A stretch of 64,000 nt of DNA from an uncultured Pelagibacteraceae bacterium (GTDB lineage Bacteria > Pseudomonadota > Alphaproteobacteria > Pelagibacterales > Pelagibacteraceae). Positions 1 to 11,106 of this stretch are shown here, piece by piece. Location: NCBI GenBank assembly GCA_902598125.1, contig CACKAJ010000003.1, forward strand, positions 103,590 to 167,589, in the 5' to 3' direction. Below the pieces are notes generated by a model. It searched no databases. It saw nothing but the letters and a program-made list of their open reading frames with translations, and was not told the DNA's origin. How positions within the stretch are numbered: position 1 is the first letter of the stretch; the number at the start of each line of letters is the position of its first letter. The position numbers were made by a program, and so were the translations under genes.

Positions 1-2043
1 AAATCTGTCTCTATCTTCGGCAAGATCAATCGATGTATACTGTGTACCTAAAATTGGAAGCTTGTTTTCGTGTAAAAATTTTGCAAGTTTGATAGGAGTT
101 TGTCCTCCGAATTGAGTTATTACACCTTTTACATTACCTTTTGATTTCTCTTTTTTAATAATGTTAAAAACATATTCATCAATTAAAGGTTCAAAATATA
201 ATCTATCACTTGTATCGTAATCTGTTGATACAGTTTCCGGATTACAATTGACCATTATAGTTTCATACTTAGCCTCTTTAAGAGCAAAACTAGCTTGGCA
301 ACAACAGTAGTCAAACTCTATTCCTTGACCAATTCTATTTGGACCTCCACCGAGTATTATAATTTTATTTTTGCTAGAAGGGTCAGACTCACATTCTACA
401 TAAGATGAAAAATTTCTTTGATAAGTAGAATACATATACGGCGTAAAAGATTTAAATTCTGCAGCACAAGTATCTACTTTTTTATAAACTGGTAAAACTT
501 TTAACGCAGTTCTTTTCTTTCTAATTAAAGTTTCCGAAGTATTAGTTAGTTCAGATAATTTTTTATCAGAAAATCCGATTGATTTAACATAATTGAATTC
601 ATTGAAAGTTTTTGGAATACCTTTTTTTCTTATTTTGATTTCATTATCTACTATTTCTTTAATTTGGCTTAAAAACCAAGGATCAATTTTTGAAAGTTTA
701 TGTATTTTATTTAAGTTAATTTTTTTTCTTATAGCTTCAGCAACAAGTAAAATTTTATTTGGGATATTTTCTTTTAGCTTCTTTTCTATTTTTTCTTTAC
801 TAAGATTAAATATTTGATCTAATCCTGAGAAACCTGTCTCCAAGGAAACCAAAGCTTTTTGTAAAGACTCTTTAAAGTTTCTGCCTATTGCCATAGCTTC
901 ACCAACAGATTTCATTGATGTACCTAAAACTGCAGCTGAAGTTGAGAATTTTTCAAAGGTAAATCTAGGAATTTTTGTCACTACATAATCTATTGTAGGC
1001 TCAAAAGATGCAGGAGTTACTTTTGTGATTTCGTTTTTTAATTCATCTAAAGTGTACCCAACTGCTAGCTTTGCAGCTACTTTTGCTATTGGAAACCCAG
1101 TTGCTTTAGAAGCTAAAGCAGACGATCTTGAGACTCTTGGGTTCATCTCAATAATCACCATCCTTCCATTTTTTGGATTGATTGCAAATTGAACATTAGA
1201 TCCACCAGTTTCCACTCCAATTTTTCTTAGGCAAGCTAAAGAAGCATTCCTCATTACTTGATACTCTTTGTCAGTTAAAGTAAGCGCAGGAGCAATAGTA
1301 ACGGAGTCCCCAGTATGTATGCCCATAGGATCAACGTTTTCTATCGAACAAATAATAATACAGTTATCATTTTTATCTCTTACTACTTCCATCTCAAATT
1401 CTTTCCAACCCTCCAGACACTCCTCTACTAAAACTTGATTAACAGGTGACTCATGTAATCCATTCTTTATTATCTTAAAAAACTCTTTTTTATTTTTAGC
1501 AATACCACCACCCAATCCGCCAAGAGTGAAAGCTGGTCTAATTATTGCAGGTAATCCAATTTGTTTTAATGCATTAGCGGACTGATTAAAATTATTTACA
1601 ATTTTTGATTTAGGAAGATCTAAACCAATCTCGATCATGTTTTTTCTAAACTTTTTTCTATCTTCAGCATTAGATATTGCTTTTGAATTTGCACCTATTA
1701 GTTCAATTTTATATTTTTTGAGAATTCCTTTTTTTTCAGCCTCCATTGCTAAATTTAATGCAGTTTGACCTCCCATAGTTGGTAAAATTGCATCAGGTTT
1801 TTCTTTAATAAGAATTTGCTCAAGAACTTCAATCGTAATAGGCTCGATATAGGTTTTATCTGCAACATTTGGATCAGTCATTATAGTTGCTGGATTAGAG
1901 TTAATTAAAATTACTTTAAATCCCTCGTCTTTTAATGCTTTACATGCTTGAGTTCCTGAGTAATCAAATTCACAAGCTTGTCCAATGATAATTGGTCCAG
2001 CTCCAACAACTAAAATCTTTTTAATATCTTTTCTTTTTGGCAT
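1..2043 (-). CDS. carB: carbamoyl-phosphate synthase large subunit (partial, runs off the window start)
   Basis: Reverse-strand translation from ATG at 2043 reads [58 protein letters not shown]..., the CarB N-terminus; adjacent to carA. Not in ORF track because it is truncated. Confidence 0.95.
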   Translation of the reverse strand, partial: MPKRKDIKKILVVGAGPIIIGQACEFDYSGTQACKALKDEGFKVILINSNPATIMTDPNVADKTYIEPITIEVLEQILIKEKPDAILPTMGGQTALNLAMEAEKKGILKKYKIELIGANSKAISNAEDRKKFRKNMIEIGLDLPKSKIVNNFNQSANALKQIGLPAIIRPAFTLGGLGGGIAKNKKEFFKIIKNGLHESPVNQVLVEECLEGWKEFEMEVVRDKNDNCIIICSIENVDPMGIHTGDSVTIAPALTLTDKEYQVMRNASLACLRKIGVETGGSNVQFAINPKNGRMVIIEMNPRVSRSSALASKATGFPIAKVAAKLAVGYTLDELKNEITKVTPASFEPTIDYVVTKIPRFTFEKFSTSAAVLGTSMKSVGEAMAIGRNFKESLQKALVSLETGFSGLDQIFNLSKEKIEKKLKENIPNKILLVAEAIRKKINLNKIHKLSKIDPWFLSQIKEIVDNEIKIRKKGIPKTFNEFNYVKSIGFSDKKLSELTNTSETLIRKKRTALKVLPVYKKVDTCAAEFKSFTPYMYSTYQRNFSSYVECESDPSSKNKIIILGGGPNRIGQGIEFDYCCCQASFALKEAKYETIMVNCNPETVSTDYDTSDRLYFEPLIDEYVFNIIKKEKSKGNVKGVITQFGGQTPIKLAKFLHENKLPILGTQYTSIDLAEDRDRF

Positions 2044-3229
2044 TTTTTTTCATATAATTTACAAATTTTTCAAATAAATAAACACTATCCTGTGGACCAG
2101 GGTTGGACTCAGGATGATATTGTACAGAATAAACAGGTTTGTTTTTTAATTTTAATCCTTCAATACTGTTATCAAAAAGAGATTGGTGAGTAATTTGTAT
2201 ATTTTTTTTTAAACTACTTTTCACAACTTCAAATCCATGGTTTTGACTGGTAATTTCTACACGCCCATTAATTAAATTTTTGACTGGATGATTTGCACCT
2301 CTATGACCAAGACTCATTTTTTTTGTCTTTGCACCCAATGCTAAAGCAAGAATTTGATGACCTAGACAAATACCGAATACAGGTAAATTATTTTTAATTA
2401 ATTCTTTTATTATTGGTACGGCATATTTACCTGTTGCAGCTGGATCACCTGGTCCATTAGATAGAAAAACTCCATTTGGTTTTAATTTAATTATATCTGT
2501 TGCTAATGTTTTGCACGAGACTACAGTAACTTTACAATTAAAATCTGAAAAGTATCTTAAAATATTTTTTTTTACTCCATAATCTATCGCGACAACGTGA
2601 AAGTTTTTTTTGTTATTTCTTACAAAACCTGACTCTTTTTTCCATGTTTTATAACCTTTCCAAGTGTAATTCTTCTTCGTAGAAACTTTTTGAGCTAAAT
2701 CTAAATCTTTAAGACCACTCCAATTTTGGGTTTGTCTAAGAAGTTTTTTTATATTTAGTTTATTATTTTTGGAGAATGATATGGTTCCTTTCGGAGCCCC
2801 TTTATCTCTAATAAAATTTGTAAGATTTCTTGTGTCGATGCCAGTGATGCCTACAATTTTATTTTTCCTTAGCCATTCATCAAGGTGTTTAAGCGCTCTA
2901 TAGTTAGAAGGATTTGTAATCTCAGAATTTATGATAACTCCCTTAGTCCAGATTTTATTAGATTCATGATCTTCTAAGTTAGTTCCAACATTTCCAACAT
3001 GGGGAAATGTAAAATTAATAATTTGCTCAGCGTAAGATGGGTCTGATATTATTTCTTGATAACCAGTGATAGAGGTATTAAAACACACTTCCCCTGTAGC
3101 AGTACCTTGATAACCTAGCCCTAAACCTTTAAAAAATTTACCGTTTTGTAGAATTAAAATAGCAGTGGAATCGATCTTATTAAGATTTTTAATTGAGTTT
3201 ATATTTTGAATAGAAGGTTTCAAATACAA
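2021..3229 (-). CDS. carA: carbamoyl-phosphate synthase small subunit
   Basis: 402 aa; GATase class I motif [19 protein letters not shown]-terminal CPSase domain; overlaps carB by 23 nt. Confidence 0.96.
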   Translation of the reverse strand: MYLKPSIQNINSIKNLNKIDSTAILILQNGKFFKGLGLGYQGTATGEVCFNTSITGYQEIISDPSYAEQIINFTFPHVGNVGTNLEDHESNKIWTKGVIINSEITNPSNYRALKHLDEWLRKNKIVGITGIDTRNLTNFIRDKGAPKGTISFSKNNKLNIKKLLRQTQNWSGLKDLDLAQKVSTKKNYTWKGYKTWKKESGFVRNNKKNFHVVAIDYGVKKNILRYFSDFNCKVTVVSCKTLATDIIKLKPNGVFLSNGPGDPAATGKYAVPIIKELIKNNLPVFGICLGHQILALALGAKTKKMSLGHRGANHPVKNLINGRVEITSQNHGFEVVKSSLKKNIQITHQSLFDNSIEGLKLKNKPVYSVQYHPESNPGPQDSVYLFEKFVNYMKKNAKKKRY

Positions 3230-3349
3230 CTCATGAGTTAAAGTAAAAAACTTATAAACATGATTTTGCGCAACATATGAAATAGTAATAAAATCGTCAA
3301 GAAAGTTCTTTTTAATTATCTAAGAATTGTGATTAAAATAATTTTAAAC

Positions 3350-3805
3350 ATGTCTTTGAAAAAGCAAATCGAAGAAAAATTAAATGAAGCACTTAAGGCT
3401 AAGGATAAGAGCACGTATCCAACCCTTAGGTTAGTAGTATCAGCCATAAAAGATGCTGAGATAGCAGGTCGAACCAAAGGTCAAAAAGGGATGTCAGATA
3501 GTGAATTAACCTCTATTTTAAAAAAAATGATTAAACAGAGAAACGAGTCGTGCGAAGTGTATAAAAAAGCAGGACGGAAAGAACTTCTAGAAAATGAAAC
3601 TAAAGAAATAGAAGTTATAAGTGCATTTTTACCTAAACAACTTAGCGAAGCTGAGACTAAAAAAATATGTGAGGAAGCCATAAAATCATCCGGGGCATCT
3701 TCAATGAAAGATATGGGAAAAGTCATGGGAATTTTAAAATCAAAACATGCAGACACACTTGATTTTTCAAAAGTAAGCTCAATTATAAAAGAACTATTGC
3801 ATTAA
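3350..3805 (+). CDS. GatB/YqeY domain-containing protein
   Basis: MSLKKQIEEKLNEALKAKDKSTYPTLRLVVSAIKDAEI... YqeY family; ORF-track start 3329 is an upstream in-frame alternative. Confidence 0.88.
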   Translation: MSLKKQIEEKLNEALKAKDKSTYPTLRLVVSAIKDAEIAGRTKGQKGMSDSELTSILKKMIKQRNESCEVYKKAGRKELLENETKEIEVISAFLPKQLSEAETKKICEEAIKSSGASSMKDMGKVMGILKSKHADTLDFSKVSSIIKELLH

Positions 3806-5593
3806 ATGAAATATCCAAAAGAATATCTTGATGAAATAAAATTAAGATTAAAAGTGTCTCAAGTAGTGGGAAAAACAGTTCAATTAAAAAAAAGAGGAAA
3901 AGAGTTTATTGGGCTTTCGCCCTTCAAGAACGAAAAAAGTCCATCCTTCACCGTCAATGATGAAAAGGAATTTTACCATTGTTTTAGTAGTGGTGAGCAT
4001 GGAAATATTTTTGATTTTGTAATGAAAACAAAATCTATGGGCTTTGGTGAAGCTGTAAGAATTTTGGCTGCAGAAGCCGGAATGCAACCTTTTAGATTTT
4101 CAAACTTCGATAGAAAAAAAGATTTAAGATTTCAAAATTACAAAAGCATTTTAAGAGATTATTCAAATTTCTTTAATCAGCAATTATTTGATGTCAATAA
4201 CAGCGAAGCGTTAGAATATCTAAAAAAGAGGGGATTGAACAAAAAAATTATTGAAGAGTTTCATTTAGGTTATGTTCCCTGGAAAAATAATTTTTATAAT
4301 GATTTGATTAAAAAATATTCAGAAGAAGAAATAAATCTAACGGGATTGTTTTACAAAAATGAAAAAACAGGTAGATATGTAGATCGTTTTAATTCAAGGA
4401 TAATTTTTCCTGTAAATAATTTATCTGAAGATACCATTGCATTTGGAGGAAGAATAATTAAAGAGAGCAAATTTGCAAAGTACATTAATTCTCCAGAGAC
4501 TGAATTTTATAAGAAAGGAAATATCATTTTTAATTTGGATAAAGCTAAAAATATGAGATCAGAGACAGATGAAGTATTAATTGTAGAGGGTTATATGGAT
4601 GTTGTAAGTGTTTATTCATCTGGAGTAAAAAATGTAGTTGCAAACTCGGGCACAGCTCTTACTGATAGGCAAATCAACTTAATTTGGAAATTTTTTTCCA
4701 ACCCAACTATATGTTTAGATGGAGATGATAGCGGACAGAAGGCTGCTTTAAGAATTGCTGAAAAGTTATTTCCTTTGATAAATGAAAAAAATAAAATTTT
4801 TTTTTCGATAATGCCCGAAGGAAAAGATCCGGATGATTTTATAAAACAAAATGGTAAAGATGGATTATTAAAATTGTTAAAAAGAAAGGAAATTATCCAA
4901 TCATTTATTTGGAATTATCATCTTAACAATATTGATTTAAGTAATCCTTACGAGATATCAAAATTTGAAAAAGAAATTAAAAAACTTTCTTATTCAATTC
5001 AAGATGAAACATTAAAAAAATATGTTTTAGAGGATTATTTAGAAAAAATTAGAAAATTAACTCCAATTCAATCTTTTGATCAAAGAAAAAAACTTTCTAG
5101 ATTTGAGAAGAAAAAAGATTATAGGATACTTAAAGAAACTAAAATTTTGCATCAAAAAAGAAAAAATTTATCAAAAATACAAATTTTAGAATTTTCAATT
5201 TTATATATTATTTTAAATAATTTCAAAGTAGCTTCAAAAAAATTAGAAGAGTTATCTGAAATTAACTTTTTAACTGAAAACAATGAGGCGCTTAAAAATA
5301 AAATTTTAAATTCAGTCACTCATGACGAAAGTGGAGAAATAATTATGAATTCTATAAATACAGAATATGAAAAAATTATTAACACAATAAATGAAAACAC
5401 AAATATTCAGATGATAATTCAAAATAAATCAGATCAAGATGTTTTAAATTTGCTCACCGATCTAATTCTTGACCATAAAGAGCAAAACAATTTAAAAAAA
5501 ATAGAATCTCTCGAGCAAAAATTGATTAATAACTTAGACGAAAACTCTTATTCGGAACTAATTAAGCTCAAAAGCCAGCTAAATAGGGATTAA
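3806..5593 (+). CDS. dnaG: DNA primase
   Basis: 595 aa; N-terminal CHC2-like domain (degenerate ligands), TOPRIM region (VLIVEGYMDVVSVYSSGVKNVVANSGTALT); next to rpoD. Confidence 0.95.
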   Translation: MKYPKEYLDEIKLRLKVSQVVGKTVQLKKRGKEFIGLSPFKNEKSPSFTVNDEKEFYHCFSSGEHGNIFDFVMKTKSMGFGEAVRILAAEAGMQPFRFSNFDRKKDLRFQNYKSILRDYSNFFNQQLFDVNNSEALEYLKKRGLNKKIIEEFHLGYVPWKNNFYNDLIKKYSEEEINLTGLFYKNEKTGRYVDRFNSRIIFPVNNLSEDTIAFGGRIIKESKFAKYINSPETEFYKKGNIIFNLDKAKNMRSETDEVLIVEGYMDVVSVYSSGVKNVVANSGTALTDRQINLIWKFFSNPTICLDGDDSGQKAALRIAEKLFPLINEKNKIFFSIMPEGKDPDDFIKQNGKDGLLKLLKRKEIIQSFIWNYHLNNIDLSNPYEISKFEKEIKKLSYSIQDETLKKYVLEDYLEKIRKLTPIQSFDQRKKLSRFEKKKDYRILKETKILHQKRKNLSKIQILEFSILYIILNNFKVASKKLEELSEINFLTENNEALKNKILNSVTHDESGEIIMNSINTEYEKIINTINENTNIQMIIQNKSDQDVLNLLTDLILDHKEQNNLKKIESLEQKLINNLDENSYSELIKLKSQLNRD

Positions 5594-5644
5594 AAAAGCA
5601 TAGATTTTTTAAACTTAGTCATTATATATAACACTCTATTCAAT

Positions 5645-7519
5645 ATGGCTGAAAAACTCATAACTAAATCTTTTGAAAGACTTCTAGATAAAGGCAAACA
5701 CAGAGGTTTTATAACCTATGAGGAATTGGGTAAATCGCTTGGAAAAAGAAATAGCACAAATGATAACATTGAACGTGCATTTTTAATCTTAGTTGATGAA
5801 AAAATTACGTTAGTTGAAAAAAAATCTCAATATCAATCAAATAAAAAAAAAGAGACAACAACTCAAACCGAAGACAAAACATCTGATAAAAGTGACGATC
5901 CTATTAGAATGTATCTTAGAGAAATGGGTGGGGTTGAGCTCCTTTCTAGAGAGGGTGAAATTGCAATAGCTAAAAGGATTGAGGCAGGAAAAGATGTTAT
6001 GATTAACGCGCTAACCCAAAGCCCTATCGTAGGAAAAAAAATATTTGAATGGAAAGAACAAATAGAAAATCAACAGATGCTAGTAAGAGATATCATTGAC
6101 ATAGATTCTACTTACGAAGATTTTGAAGCTTCAAATGAAGATGATGATTTAAAGATAAGCAAAAAAGCAAAACCTAAAAAAGATAAAGAAAAAGAAAAAA
6201 ACGATGAGGCTAATGAGAAAAAAGATGAAAATTCCAATAGTGAAGACGATGAATTTAATGTCTCTTTAGCAAAAATGGAAGAAGAAATAAAACCTAAAAT
6301 TATAAATATTTTAGATTCATTAAATAAAAATTATTCCAAACTTCAAAAGTATCAAATCGAAAAACTTGAATGTTTACTTGAGTCCAAAGAATTATCAATT
6401 TCAAAAAGTAAAAATTTTAAGAAGATACAAGAAATTTTAGTAGATAATTTTAAAAACTTACAATTAGCTCCTCACGTAGTCGAAGAACTTGTACAATCTC
6501 ATTACAAAGAAAATAAAAAGATAGTTTCTCTAGAGGGTGTCTTGCTAAGATTAGCTATGGATAACAAAATTTCTCGTGAAGAATTCTTAAAATATTATGT
6601 TGGGAATGAAATAAATCCAAAATTTGAAAGCTTTTTAAAAGAAAATCAAACTTGGAAGTCTTTCTTTAAAAAATATAAAAAAGATTTCAAAGAAATAAAA
6701 GATAGATTAATAGAATTTAGTAAAAAAATTGGTTTATCTGTAGGTGAATTTAAAAAGTTAGTAAGTAGAATTCAAAAAGGTGAGAGAGAGTCTAGAATAG
6801 CCAAAAAAGAGATGGTAGAAGCAAATTTAAGACTAGTTATCTCTATTGCTAAGAAATACACTAATCGAGGTCTTCAATTTTTAGATTTAATTCAAGAAGG
6901 AAACATTGGCTTGATGAAAGCTGTCGATAAGTTTGAATATAGGCGGGGCTACAAGTTCTCTACTTACGCAACCTGGTGGATTAGACAAGCTATAACTAGG
7001 TCGATAGCTGATCAAGCTCGAACAATTAGAATACCAGTTCATATGATTGAAACAATAAACAAAATTGTTAGAACACAAAGACAAATTATGAGTGAGTTCG
7101 GTAGAGAACCCACACCAGAAGAGTTGGCAAAAAAGTTAGCTATGCCACTTGAAAAAGTAAGAAAAGTTTTAAAAATTGCAAAAGAGCCAGTGTCTTTAGA
7201 AACGCCAGTAGGAGATGAAGAAGATAGTAGTTTAGGTGATTTCATAGAAGATAAAAATGCTCTTCAGCCATTAGATACAGCTATTCAATCTAATTTGAGC
7301 GAGTCTACTACAAAAATTTTAGCATCTTTGACACCTAGGGAGGAGAGAGTGTTAAGGATGAGGTTCGGAATTGGAATGAATACCGATCACACCTTAGAAG
7401 AAGTAGGTTTGCAGTTTTCAGTGACAAGAGAAAGAATAAGACAAATAGAAGCAAAGGCATTGAGAAAATTAAAACATCCAAGCAGATCTAAACAATTAAA
7501 AAGTTTTCTTGAAAAATAG
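5645..7519 (+). CDS. rpoD: RNA polymerase primary sigma factor (sigma-70)
   Basis: Region 2 ([59 protein letters not shown]) and region 4 ([23 protein letters not shown]). Confidence 0.97.
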   Translation: MAEKLITKSFERLLDKGKHRGFITYEELGKSLGKRNSTNDNIERAFLILVDEKITLVEKKSQYQSNKKKETTTQTEDKTSDKSDDPIRMYLREMGGVELLSREGEIAIAKRIEAGKDVMINALTQSPIVGKKIFEWKEQIENQQMLVRDIIDIDSTYEDFEASNEDDDLKISKKAKPKKDKEKEKNDEANEKKDENSNSEDDEFNVSLAKMEEEIKPKIINILDSLNKNYSKLQKYQIEKLECLLESKELSISKSKNFKKIQEILVDNFKNLQLAPHVVEELVQSHYKENKKIVSLEGVLLRLAMDNKISREEFLKYYVGNEINPKFESFLKENQTWKSFFKKYKKDFKEIKDRLIEFSKKIGLSVGEFKKLVSRIQKGERESRIAKKEMVEANLRLVISIAKKYTNRGLQFLDLIQEGNIGLMKAVDKFEYRRGYKFSTYATWWIRQAITRSIADQARTIRIPVHMIETINKIVRTQRQIMSEFGREPTPEELAKKLAMPLEKVRKVLKIAKEPVSLETPVGDEEDSSLGDFIEDKNALQPLDTAIQSNLSESTTKILASLTPREERVLRMRFGIGMNTDHTLEEVGLQFSVTRERIRQIEAKALRKLKHPSRSKQLKSFLEK

Positions 7520-7550
7520 CTGATAACTTCTTTAAATATAAACAATAAAA

Positions 7551-8327
7551 ATGTCTTTTGCATTAAAAAGAAAATTTCCACAAACCTATAATATTTTTAA
7601 AAAATTTGAAAAATATGTTCCTGCTTTTACAAAACTTTGGGATAAAAAAAGTTATCTTGTTAATTTAAAAATAGTTTCAATGCTAAGATATTGGAGACAT
7701 TATCCAAGGCTAAAAGCAGAAGCAGATATTGTTTATAATTATTATAATGGTGGAGACTTTATAGATATTGGTGCATATGAGGGCATTTACTCATTTCTTC
7801 TTGCTCCAAAAGCGAAATTAAATGATACTTTTGTATCATGTGAACCTAATACTAAAGAAAAACAAGTTCTCACCGAAAATTTAAATATTTTAAAAAGACA
7901 TTTTAAAAAGTTAAAATTTGTTATTGAATTTAATCCTGTTGGAGATGGAAACGATGTAATCGAGACTCCCACTCTTTACGGCCATCCAGTATTTACAAAA
8001 AAAAATAAAAATTATTCTAATGAAATTGATGGAAGCATCTCAGTTAAATCAATTTCTATTGATGAGTTGGTAAGAATTAACAATTTAAAACCAAAGTTTA
8101 TAAAAATTGATGTTGAAGGTGCAGAATTCGGAGTCCTTCAAGGTATGACTGAGGTTTTTGAAAAACATATGCCTTCAATCATGATTGAAAAACATCCGAC
8201 ACTCATACCTAAGAACCTTAAAATTTCCCAAATAGATAATTTTTTAGTTGAAAAAGGCTATAGGATTAATAGGTCAATTTTCAAAGATGATATAGCTATC
8301 ACTGAAATCTGGGAAAAATCTAAGTAA
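7551..8327 (+). CDS. FkbM family SAM-dependent methyltransferase
   Basis: FIDIGAYEGIYSFLLAPKA...SISIDELVRINNLKPKFIKIDVEGAEFGVLQGM is the FkbM pattern. Confidence 0.85.
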   Translation: MSFALKRKFPQTYNIFKKFEKYVPAFTKLWDKKSYLVNLKIVSMLRYWRHYPRLKAEADIVYNYYNGGDFIDIGAYEGIYSFLLAPKAKLNDTFVSCEPNTKEKQVLTENLNILKRHFKKLKFVIEFNPVGDGNDVIETPTLYGHPVFTKKNKNYSNEIDGSISVKSISIDELVRINNLKPKFIKIDVEGAEFGVLQGMTEVFEKHMPSIMIEKHPTLIPKNLKISQIDNFLVEKGYRINRSIFKDDIAITEIWEKSK

Positions 8328-8393
8328 CCTCAAAACCTTAATAACTATCTCTTGAAGGTTAGGTCAAACACTTGTAAAAAAGGTTTTATTAAA

Positions 8394-8470
8394 GGGCCTG
8401 TAGCTCAGTTGGTTAGAGCAGTACACTCATAATGTATTGGTCCCAGGTTCGAGTCCTGGCGGGCCCACCA
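8394..8470 (+). tRNA. tRNA with CAU anticodon (elongator Met, or Ile2 if lysidine-modified)
   Basis: 77-nt cloverleaf GGGCCTG...CGGGCCCACCA with encoded CCA; anticodon loop CTCATAA, CAT at 8428-8430; T-arm GGTTCGAGTCC. Confidence 0.93.
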
Positions 8471-8474
8471 AATA

Positions 8475-9071
8475 TTAATTGTTAATAAACTCTTCAAGTT
8501 TTTGTATCAGAATTTCAACTTTGTTATCATTAGAACTTAAAATTGAGGAAAATTCCTCTTTTTGAGTTCGAGCTAAACTTAATCCTTCTACAATCAAGTC
8601 TCTTATAAGAGGCTTCTCCGGATTCTTCGTGTAAATCCTCCAATCAATTTTAATTTTTGGACCACCATCTACTGGGACTATTTGAGAGTTTACAATAGTA
8701 TAATTTACGCTTTTTTTATCTGCCTCTATTACTTTAAAATCACTATTCGAATAATCTGATAATCTTGAAGTTAAGCTTTTTAGAAAATATTTTTCAAAAG
8801 TATTTTGATATTTAATTAAAATTTGCTTTTCAGAGGATTTTCTAATTTCCCCTAATGTATATAAACTTAAAGCTTTAATATCTACATTTTCAAGAGCTAT
8901 TTCTTCAACAAATTTTGCTTTCTCATCATCAGTTAAATTTTTATCTGACAATTTACTTATGACTTCAGTTACAAGTTCAGAAACAAACTCTTTTGGATCA
9001 GTACTGTAAGCAAATAATGAAGTATGTATTATGAAAATATAAGTAATTAAATAAACACAAATTTTATTCAT
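8475..9071 (-). CDS. MlaC/Ttg2D-family phospholipid-transport periplasmic protein
   Basis: Signal peptide then FVSELVTEVISKLSDKNLTDDEKAKFVEEIALENVDIKALSLYTLGEIRKSS...; adjacent to mlaA-like gene. Confidence 0.85.
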   Translation of the reverse strand: MNKICVYLITYIFIIHTSLFAYSTDPKEFVSELVTEVISKLSDKNLTDDEKAKFVEEIALENVDIKALSLYTLGEIRKSSEKQILIKYQNTFEKYFLKSLTSRLSDYSNSDFKVIEADKKSVNYTIVNSQIVPVDGGPKIKIDWRIYTKNPEKPLIRDLIVEGLSLARTQKEEFSSILSSNDNKVEILIQKLEEFINN

Positions 9072-9079
9072 TGTTTAAA

Positions 9080-9823
9080 TTAATTATCTAACCCGCCCCA
9101 GTCGTCTTCCTCTTTTATAGAATTATTAATTTTATTTTCTCTATCTTGTAAGTAAATACTTTTTAAAGAAGAATATAAATCTATAGAATTTGCCTCCAAA
9201 CTTTCAAAATTTTTATCATTATCAGCTCGAAAATCGATCGAGCTTGTTATCTTAACTGAGTAATAATCTAAAGTATTTCCAGACGTACTTAACAATTCTT
9301 TTTCTCTTAGTGTAATGTGTGCAAAAGGATCTACAAAAGTGTCTGCGAGCATCCCGAGCGAGTCTCTTAATGTTGATGGTCCTAAAATTGGAAGAACAAA
9401 ATAACATCCTGGTCCAAAACCGTAATGTCCTAAAGTTTGTCCCACATCCTCATTATGAGGTATTAAGCCAATTTTTTCTGCTGGATTCAAGAAACCAAAA
9501 ATACCTACAGTTGAGTTAATTGCAAAGCTACCGACCGAATGTCCAAGTTGTTTAAAATTTCCTTGTAAGATATTATTAGGTATAGACAAAAGCGTACTAA
9601 TATTTGATGTAAAATTACTTGTGCCTTTTTTAATTGGATCAGGTAATTTATTATATCCTTTGGCTAGTGGTTCGAAGACTAGGTCATCAAAAGCCATATT
9701 AAATTTAAAAATTGCTCTACTTGTGTTTTCAAAACATTCTTCTGTAGACTGTGCATTAGGTGCAAAAGTTAATAAAATAACTAGAACTGACAGTAAAATT
9801 TTTAAATTTTTAATAAGATACAT
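9080..9823 (-). CDS. MlaA/VacJ family phospholipid-transport protein
   Basis: RAIFKFNMAFDDLVFEPLAKGYNKLPDPIKKGTSNF...EDVGQTLGHYGFGPGCYFVLPILGPSTLRDSLG is characteristic of MlaA/VacJ. Confidence 0.92.
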   Translation of the reverse strand: MYLIKNLKILLSVLVILLTFAPNAQSTEECFENTSRAIFKFNMAFDDLVFEPLAKGYNKLPDPIKKGTSNFTSNISTLLSIPNNILQGNFKQLGHSVGSFAINSTVGIFGFLNPAEKIGLIPHNEDVGQTLGHYGFGPGCYFVLPILGPSTLRDSLGMLADTFVDPFAHITLREKELLSTSGNTLDYYSVKITSSIDFRADNDKNFESLEANSIDLYSSLKSIYLQDRENKINNSIKEEDDWGGLDN

Positions 9824-9915
9824 AATGGCTATATATATAATTTTAATCTATTATCTATATAAATTTAAGCTTAAAAATGTTTAAATTATGCAAATAAAAA
9901 GCCCCATCTTAGATT

Positions 9916-10623
9916 ATGAAGATAAAATTTGACCTTTCACCGAATTACTCCAAAAAAAAAAGAGTTAAAAAAAATATCAAATTTGTAATAATACATTACA
10001 CAGGAATGCAATCAGAAATTGAATCATTAAATAGACTTAAAGACCCTAAAGCCAAAGTAAGTTGTCATTATTTAATTAATAGAAAGGGTATGATAATTCA
10101 GATGGTAAAAGAGAAATATATTGCCTGGCATGCTGGAAAGTCTAGATGGAAAAACTATAAAAATCTCAATTCTTATTCTATAGGCATTGAGTTAGTAAAC
10201 AAAGGACATGAATATGGATATCAAAATTTTACAAATAAACAGATTAGCGCCCTTTTACAATTATGTAAAAAATTAAAGAAAAAATATGCTTTGAAACAAA
10301 TCAATTTTTTAGGGCATTCTGATATTTCACCTCTTAGAAAAGCTGACCCTGGAGAGAAATTTCCTTGGAAAAAATTATATAAAAATAACATAGGAAGTTG
10401 GTATAAAAAGCTTGATAGAATTCCAAATAAATTTATGAAAGAAAAAAATAATCTATTTTTCAAAAATTTACATAAACTTGGGTATAGATATTTTAGTCTT
10501 TCTAAAAAAAGTAAAACGGATTCGAGATTAATTAAATCATTTCAACAGCATTTCTTACCTAACAATGTTACTGGAAAAATAGACGAAAAAACCTTTAAAA
10601 TAAGCCATTTTCTCATACAATAG
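9916..10623 (+). CDS. N-acetylmuramoyl-L-alanine amidase (Amidase_2/AmpD-like)
   Basis: KFVIIHYTGMQSE...VSCHYLINRKG..IAWHAGKSRWKN...NSYSIGIELVNKGH...GHSDISPLRKADPGEKFPW. Confidence 0.93.
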   Translation: MKIKFDLSPNYSKKKRVKKNIKFVIIHYTGMQSEIESLNRLKDPKAKVSCHYLINRKGMIIQMVKEKYIAWHAGKSRWKNYKNLNSYSIGIELVNKGHEYGYQNFTNKQISALLQLCKKLKKKYALKQINFLGHSDISPLRKADPGEKFPWKKLYKNNIGSWYKKLDRIPNKFMKEKNNLFFKNLHKLGYRYFSLSKKSKTDSRLIKSFQQHFLPNNVTGKIDEKTFKISHFLIQ

Positions 10624-10668
10624 TTTTAATTTCTTGATTGTTAACGATTAATTAAATAATGTACACGT

Positions 10669-11024
10669 GCCAGATAGTTGGATAGTCGCTATTATTTTTT
10701 TAATAGAGGAAAGTCCGGGCTCCATAAAGACACAGTGCCAGTTAATGACTGGCGAGGGTGACTTCAGGGATAGTGCCACAGAAAAAAAACCGCCTAATCA
10801 AGGCAAGGGTGAAACGGCGAGGTAAGAGCTCACCGGTTTTTTGGTAACAAAAAACGCATGGCAAACCCCACTGGGAGCAAGGTTAAATAGAGAAGGCATT
10901 GTGTTAATGCACTAAAAACAGTCTTTAGTTAGTCTTCTGGGTTAACCGCTTGAGCTTAAATGCGAATTTAAGCCTAGAGAAATGACATCTTCAATGACAG
11001 AACCCGGCTTACAGATTATCTGGC
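10669..11024 (+). ncRNA. rnpB: RNase P RNA (bacterial class A)
   Basis: Conserved GAGGAAAGTCCGGGCTCC, GGGTGAAACGGCGAGGTAAGAGCTCACCGG, CAAACCCCACTGGGAGCAAGG and ATGACAGAACCCGGCTTA; ends pair as P1 (GCCAGATA...TATCTGGC). Confidence 0.96.
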
Positions 11025-11078
11025 AATAATCACTAAAACAATGTTCATCTTTTGTACTAAAAGCAAAATATAAAATTA

Positions 11079-11106
11079 TTGACTAATTTATAAAAACCCA
11101 TACTAT
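11079..11106 (+). promoter_or_regulatory. candidate sigma-70 promoter of mraZ
   Basis: TTGACT (11079-11084) - 16 nt - TACTAT (11101-11106), about 65 nt upstream of the mraZ ATG. Confidence 0.6.

Noticed and set aside
593-817. 74-aa plus-strand ORF
   Set aside because: Lies antisense within carB; hydrophobic low-complexity translation typical of the reverse complement of AT-rich coding DNA.
6130-6250. Lys/Glu/Asp-rich stretch in RpoD
   Set aside because: Low-complexity insert in the non-conserved region of sigma-70; common in AT-rich genomes.
8328-8393. AACCTT...AAGGTT inverted repeat after the FkbM gene considered as a terminator
   Set aside because: Stem only 6 bp with a 15-nt loop and no adjacent T-run.
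9319-9884. Plus-strand ORFs of 66 and 87 aa
   Set aside because: Antisense to the mlaA-like gene; no domain.
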